Positions 58,818-64,000 of a stretch of 64,000 nucleotides of DNA are shown here, piece after piece. The stretch comes from Ophioceras dolichostomum (Eukaryota > Ascomycota > Sordariomycetes > Magnaporthales > Ophioceraceae). The stretch covers positions 1-64,000 of the forward strand of contig PYST01000044.1 of assembly GCA_003049485.1 (NCBI GenBank). The letters are read 5' to 3'. The notes beneath the pieces are model-generated. The model did no database searches. It was given only the letters and a program-made list of their open reading frames with translations, and was not told the origin of the DNA. The stretch's first letter is position 1. Every line of letters begins with the position of its first letter. The translations under genes were made by a program, and so were the position numbers.

Positions 58818-61800
58818 GTCCACCTCTCATGTTTTCCCGGCACGACGACCACCGTCCGCCGTTGTTCGATATGGACCGATATGCAGGAATATGTCGCACG
58901 GGTGGGACAGACAAAGGAAAGGGACCATCCTGGGGCCGTCGATCAAGATCGACCGACTGACATGGTCTTATACCTTATACAATCCCGAGCAGCAAGACCG
59001 GTGGAAAGCGGGGAGTAATGGAGGAGGGGAGGAGGGGAGGGGAGACCGGCCGGCACAGCAAGCATGCTCAGGGCGTGGCATCGCCCATCTCCTTCCATCT
59101 CCTTGCTTGGCCGCTTGGCCTCTTCCCCCCCTGGCCCTACTACGTCGTAGGGAGCTACCGTCAGTAGCCTTGCACATGGCCCGCACATTTCCCTTCTGGT
59201 GGGAGCCAAGCGAACCGCAAGCAGAGTCCTCTTTCTGTGCTCTGTGAGTTCGGCCGAGTTGGAGCGGGAGTGGGGAGATGGGGTCCTTTCTCATCAGCAC
59301 TCCCAAATGAGCATGGGATGTGAGATGCAGGTGAGCGCTTTCGGGTGAGCATCCCAACTCCCAAGCACTCGAGCACCCAAGCATCCCACCCGTTGCTGGC
59401 TTGCTGGGCTGCTGCTCTTCAGTTCTGCACCAACAGCACTGCCCCGGTAAATTACTACCTGGTATGGTTGTATGGGTTGTGCATTCCAGGCCTGCAAGGA
59501 GCAAGAATAGTCGGGAGTGGGGAGGAGAGAGTTGTGAAGACACTGAAGAGGAACGAACAGGTGGATCTTTCCCCGTTTCTGTCCGGCGACGGTTTGTTCG
59601 TCGTTCGGCGATCGTCTTGCCAAAGGACTTAGTGTTGGATCCGCAATAGTACAATGGTACGAAGTACGGGCAGTACATAGTAAGTGTCCCGCGGTCGAGT
59701 TGTTGGTAAGAACCAAAGAGGAAAAGGCTCGAAAAGAAGTCGCCTCAGCCGAATCGCATCATGATCGTCGACAGAGCATCCAGAGTGGATCGGCGGGCGC
59801 AGGCTCCCACACCTGCAGGTTCGCGCCTCATTACCCGCAGCTGGAAGATGCCCTATTGGCCGGCACACCACCATCTTCCAACACGAGGGTAGCAACAGGA
59901 GCAGACAAAGCAGACAATATTGCCTGAGGCCCCGTGAACGACACCGATGAGGTGCCCGAAATGGCAATCCTCGACCCGTCGTTCCTGCTTTTTCGCCGTT
60001 ATTTTTCTTTGAAAGCCCGGAAAACAGAAGAGAGGACCCCTCTTCCTTTCCGAATACTGTACCACAGTAGGTACCCTAGGCACGGCTCAGTCCACCCAGG
60101 CCACCCACTAGCACCAGAAACTCTCCACAGCAGGCTCACTTCTGTGTGAGATAACACTCCCCACTCCCCGTCAGAGGCAGGGTTCGGATAACAAACGCAG
60201 CTTGATAATAATAAGCGCGAAAGAGCGCACCAGCGATTAGCGTGCGGTGACGGCGGCTCTTCTTTTCTCTGGGGGCCTCAAGGACCGACCATCTGCATTC
60301 TTGCAGCTTGCAGCCCACTCAGTGTTATACTGCTAACGTCGCTGTCAAGGCAGGCAGTGCACCTGCGGGCCACGCTGGAGAACCCTTTCCTTCATGGTTG
60401 CACAAGATCACCGGCATGATTTGATGGCAATTTTAGAATCAATAGAACGCTAGTTACAAGCGTGCAGTGAGCCAGTAGTTTGTTTGTTGTGCGAGCCAGC
60501 TGAATTCCATCCCATCTCGAGTTCAGTTCCTGAACGAAACGGACACGATCGTCGGACTGCGCCGTCGTTTGTCATCTTATTATTCCGTCGACAGGCTGCG
60601 CTCGCGTCTCATTGCGTCCTAGTACCTGTCAATGTGGTGTTGCCCGACTCTGGACTCTGGACTTCCCATTCGCCTGCCGCACACCCACTAACTTTTTTGC
60701 GATGGGCGCACAACAGCACACAAAGCCTGGAAAAGGATGCCCCCTCTCCCTTCATCAGACTCAGACTGGCTCGTTGCGATGGTGGCGCGCTCTCTGCCCT
60801 TGCAGGATGTGAGGATGTTACCCCGCCCCCACCCCGTTTGTCCGCTCAAGCTCAAGTTGCCTGCCCGCCCGCTGCTGCCCACCCACTCCAGTGATCACTA
60901 TGACCAGACTCCACTTCCTGTCACTGTTGCCAATAAAATACTCAGTGATTCGGCTGCCTAGAGGACATGCTCTGGAGTCAAGTCCGACGACAGTGCCTAT
61001 GAGATAAGGACAGAGAAAGAGAGAGACATGCTGATGTCCCGCTTCTGGCGACTTGCGCCGCAACATATTTCTGACCTTCCGGGAAGTGGAAGGAGGATGG
61101 GAATGGGGATGGATGGAGGGGATAGGATGGGATGGAATGGGATGGGAAGAGAGGAGACTGACTGCCCTGAGTCCTCCAGTCCTCCCCCCAGCCCCCTCGA
61201 TTACTACCACACAGGTACTTGTACCTTCTCCATCTGTCTGGTTTCTCGCCCCAAAGTAGCGATGTTGGAGGGGATTCCATCAGCCGCGTACGGAATACGG
61301 GGACAAAGAACATTTCGGCTCTCTGTCGTTGGTATTTTCTGTTTCTATTTCGGTCCGAGGTATGGAGGCCAGCCTGTATTACCTAAACGATTTGTTTGAC
61401 TCTCATTCTCTTACTGTCTTTTTTTCCTTCTTCTCCAGATAACCTCGCAGCAGCCTGCAGCAGTTGCTTTGGTTGAGATCTGACTGACAGGCCAGGGAAT
61501 GCAGGCAGCGACGGTCAAAGGAGACAACCAACAAGCAACAGCAACAGCGGTAACGCGGATCGAGATTGGCTGGCCACGCACGGAACCGAGAGGCTTTGTG
61601 TCCTTTCATTCGGCTTTCCGACGCGATGATGACGATGCTTGCTGCTTTGCCCTTGTTGTCCCGCCGAGCAGGGGTCGTTGCCCTTCGAGTTGGGTAGCAT
61701 CTTTCATGAGGGGGAAATTACCAGTTCGCCCGCCCGCTCTGCACAGCTGCAGAAGCAAGGCCCAGCCGGCAGGAAAACCCCGGGCCACACGTGCGTGCGT

Positions 61801-64000
61801 TCAGAAATGGTTAAGCCTGAGTCCCCTGGCTCGAATGTCTTGCTCGACCTCGCCTCCCCCCATCATCATCACAGCACCACCATTCCCATTCCTCTTTTCC
61901 TGCAACAAAAAGACCTCTGGCGTCCGGGCTCGAGACCGACGACGATGCGCCAAGGCTAAACTAAACTGCTGTGATCAACTGGTGGCCTGGGAGCCAGAGG
62001 AGGAGCCTGGTTATTCCAAGGGCATATTGCTCGCTAGACGAGGATATCAGGTCAGGATGAAAGAAATCCCTGTCGATCTCCACCGCACAACACGTTGTTG
62101 GTTCCAGTTTTGCCCGCCCGCCTTGGTAGCTGGGATTCGCTGCTGATCCTTCGACACACGGGCGACCAGCGGGATCGGCGACGGCAGTCCTCGTAGGAGC
62201 TGGGAAAGAAGCAGGTAATCATGAATTCCCGCGCTTTCGCCAAGTTCGAAGGATTTCAACAGGAGAGGACCTATCCTCAATTCAGCCTAGCTTTTTAAAC
62301 AGAGCAGACAGAGAAGAGGGGTGAGGGGTCGGCGGCAGTCTGGTAGTACATGAAACTGCGAAAGGATGACCTCAGGAGATTGGGAACCCTTCCATCACAG
62401 TCCTGATGGAGAGTGAGATGGCGAGAAAGAGAGAGGGACCCCTATCCGTAAACGTACTTCCGTACTGAGGCACGGAGAAGCCACCTCCCTATTCTGTCCA
62501 TAGTACGGAATATGGAGGTGGCAGGGCAGCTTCGTGCATGTATCACCAGAAGCGGCGAGGTGTGCAAAAAGTGCGCCCAGGAGAGATAAAGGGGGACGGG
62601 ACCAAGGCATCGTGCCGCCTTAACGCATCAAATCGCGAGATTGAGGCAAGGCAGAAAAAAAGAAGAAAAAAAATCGGGCATTCAGTCGGGGGAGGCTGAG
62701 AGAGTTACACGTATGAAGAAATCCCCGGCGGCGGCGACGATCCCCGGACGGCCCAGAACGGCCGCGCCAGTATTGGGCCGGCCTTCCGGGGTTGGAGCGG
62801 CCGTGGGTTGGACCCGGGGGTATGGACATGAAGGCAAGCTTTGGCGTTCCCGCGGCTCCGGAAGATTCTTGATACCTTTTTTAGATCACAACCGAAAGTG
62901 TAGCGGAAATGAATCACATATATGCGCCAAGTTTTCTCGATCGAGAAGTTGAGAGTTGCGGTTGCGGCCCTCCTTGCCACTCTGAACCTGCATTACACTG
63001 CACTGCCCCCGGACACCGAAATCACGAGTGACTGACTGCTCTGCAGCTTGAGGCTCTGTCAGCCTCCCAATTTTATCTAGCATCAACGGCCAGGTGATGT
63101 CCCAGAGCATCGGTAAATTGTCGGTGTGATGAAGGGACAGGCGTGTCCTGGTTGCTGCCCGACGTCTGGGTTATATCAAGCAGGGTCTCTATCTCTAGGG
63201 AATTTGCAGCGAGGCGCAGAGGCCCTGTCGAAGTCCTCGCATCATCACACGTCCATGCAGCACGCAAGCATGTCCGCCGTGCTCTGTTCGGTTCATCTTC
63301 TCGGCCCCCGTCACGATTCTCCGGCAGGGCGCCAAGGTGGTCAAGACGACGTAGGAGAGGCGGTCTGGCCGTCGTTCCTCTAGGTAGTTCATAGACTACG
63401 TACCAGCTACGACAGTGCAGCAAGAAAAGCCCAAGACATGGACGTCACGGCGCAATGGCTATGGATGACAACAGCCCAGCCGCGTCGTCCAAGCGGGGTT
63501 GAAGACATCAGACAGGTAGGTAGTCATGAATCTATATCGTACCTCCGTAGGTGATGATGATCGTAGTAACGACTCGCCATAGACCAGCAGCCTGAAAAAT
63601 TGCCCAACAACACCAACCAACCATACCAGTCACCATGCAGTAGTTTCGCGGCGAGCCCTTGCGCCTTGGGCATCTGTAGCAGCAGGAACGGCAACCAGAA
63701 ACCGAGTCTCATCGTGCTGTTTAATGGATCAGAACTGCACACCGACAAAGCTTCGAACGAGCGAGATCCTTGCACGATACATGCCCCGAACAAAGACCTC
63801 CCATATTCCGCAGATTATCCCAGAAGGGATGCTGGTAGGTGATGGCGCCTTGATGTTTAGCGAAAATAACCCTTTTTGGTTTTCCCTCAATAAAAGCAGT
63901 AAGCGACATGTAGTCCCAACATTGCGCCAAACCCATGCTTTCCCCAACCTCTTTAATGCAAGTTGGTACCGGATCGGTAGGAAATAACAAGAAAAAATCG
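58818..64000. other. long intergenic stretch to the right edge, no confident gene
   Basis: The left end is the promoter of the DUF3433 gene. Beyond about 59300 there are only short, domain-less frames on both strands. A GGGAT-type imperfect simple repeat lies at about 61097-61148. Near the right edge two short minus-strand frames (63524-63793 and 63721-63990) could be gene fragments but show nothing recognisable. Confidence 0.4.

Noticed and set aside
1..64000. tRNA, rRNA, CRISPR arrays and telomeric repeats
   Set aside because: Scanning for T-arm-like GGTTCRA motifs, regular spaced repeats and TTAGGG runs by eye gave no complete structure; the GGTTCGAACC at about 51817 does not form a T-arm stem.

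Overview
The window is nuclear DNA from a filamentous ascomycete (Pezizomycotina, most likely a Sordariomycete). The evidence is short spliceosomal introns with GTRNGT donors and CTNAC-type branch sites, protein families largely restricted to these fungi (HET, DUF3433, AA9 LPMO, a fungal F-box family, GPI-anchored chitin deacetylase), CT-rich promoters and GC-rich coding sequence. The species cannot be named from sequence alone. Genes are sparse, with long intergenic stretches. There are no operons, rRNA, tRNA or CRISPR that I can see, and no secondary-metabolite core enzyme.

Layout. 0-1.5 kb: a gene cut by the left edge, with a TPR-like last part. 2.9-4.2 kb: CHIP/STUB1-type TPR + U-box E3 ligase (+), followed by a poly-G tract holding the only N. 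5.1-7.3 kb: a Ras-like protein with degenerate nucleotide-binding motifs (-). 8.7-9.2 kb: an open frame with one amber codon. 10.0-10.35 kb: a diverged ~175-bp tandem duplication. 11.4-14.0 kb: NIPA-type magnesium transporter (-). 14-18.6 kb: no confident gene. 18.6-20.3 kb: secreted, GPI-anchored CE4 chitin deacetylase with a chitin-binding-like N-terminus (+). 21.3-22.4 kb: an intron-less, amber-interrupted gene in an AT-richer pocket, possibly derived from a dsRNA mycovirus capsid gene (-). 23.3-23.8 kb: a 110-residue amphipathic/membrane protein (+). 26.0-28.4 kb: MFS transporter (-). 33.1-34.5 kb: F-box protein (-). 36.2-37.3 kb: AA9 LPMO (-). 38.6-40.4 kb: HET-domain protein (-). 41.7-42.7 kb: HD-domain phosphohydrolase, HDDC2/YfbR type (-). 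44.6-46.6 kb: large disordered protein of unknown function (+). 47.6-50.8 kb: protein with many zinc knuckles (-). 53.6-53.9 kb: small secreted cysteine-rich protein (+). 54.7-58.8 kb: DUF3433 membrane protein with a mucin-like ectodomain (-). 58.8-64 kb: no confident gene.

The genes do not form one pathway. Loose themes are protein turnover (CHIP, F-box), cell wall and biomass (chitin deacetylase, AA9 LPMO, mucin-like DUF3433 protein), membrane transport (NIPA, MFS), and self/non-self or host interaction (HET protein, small secreted protein). The items most worth a second look are the amber-interrupted capsid-like gene, the Ras-like protein lacking G1 and G3 consensus residues, the zinc-knuckle protein and the small secreted protein. 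Exon borders were set by hand from splice consensus plus reading-frame continuity and have no transcript support.
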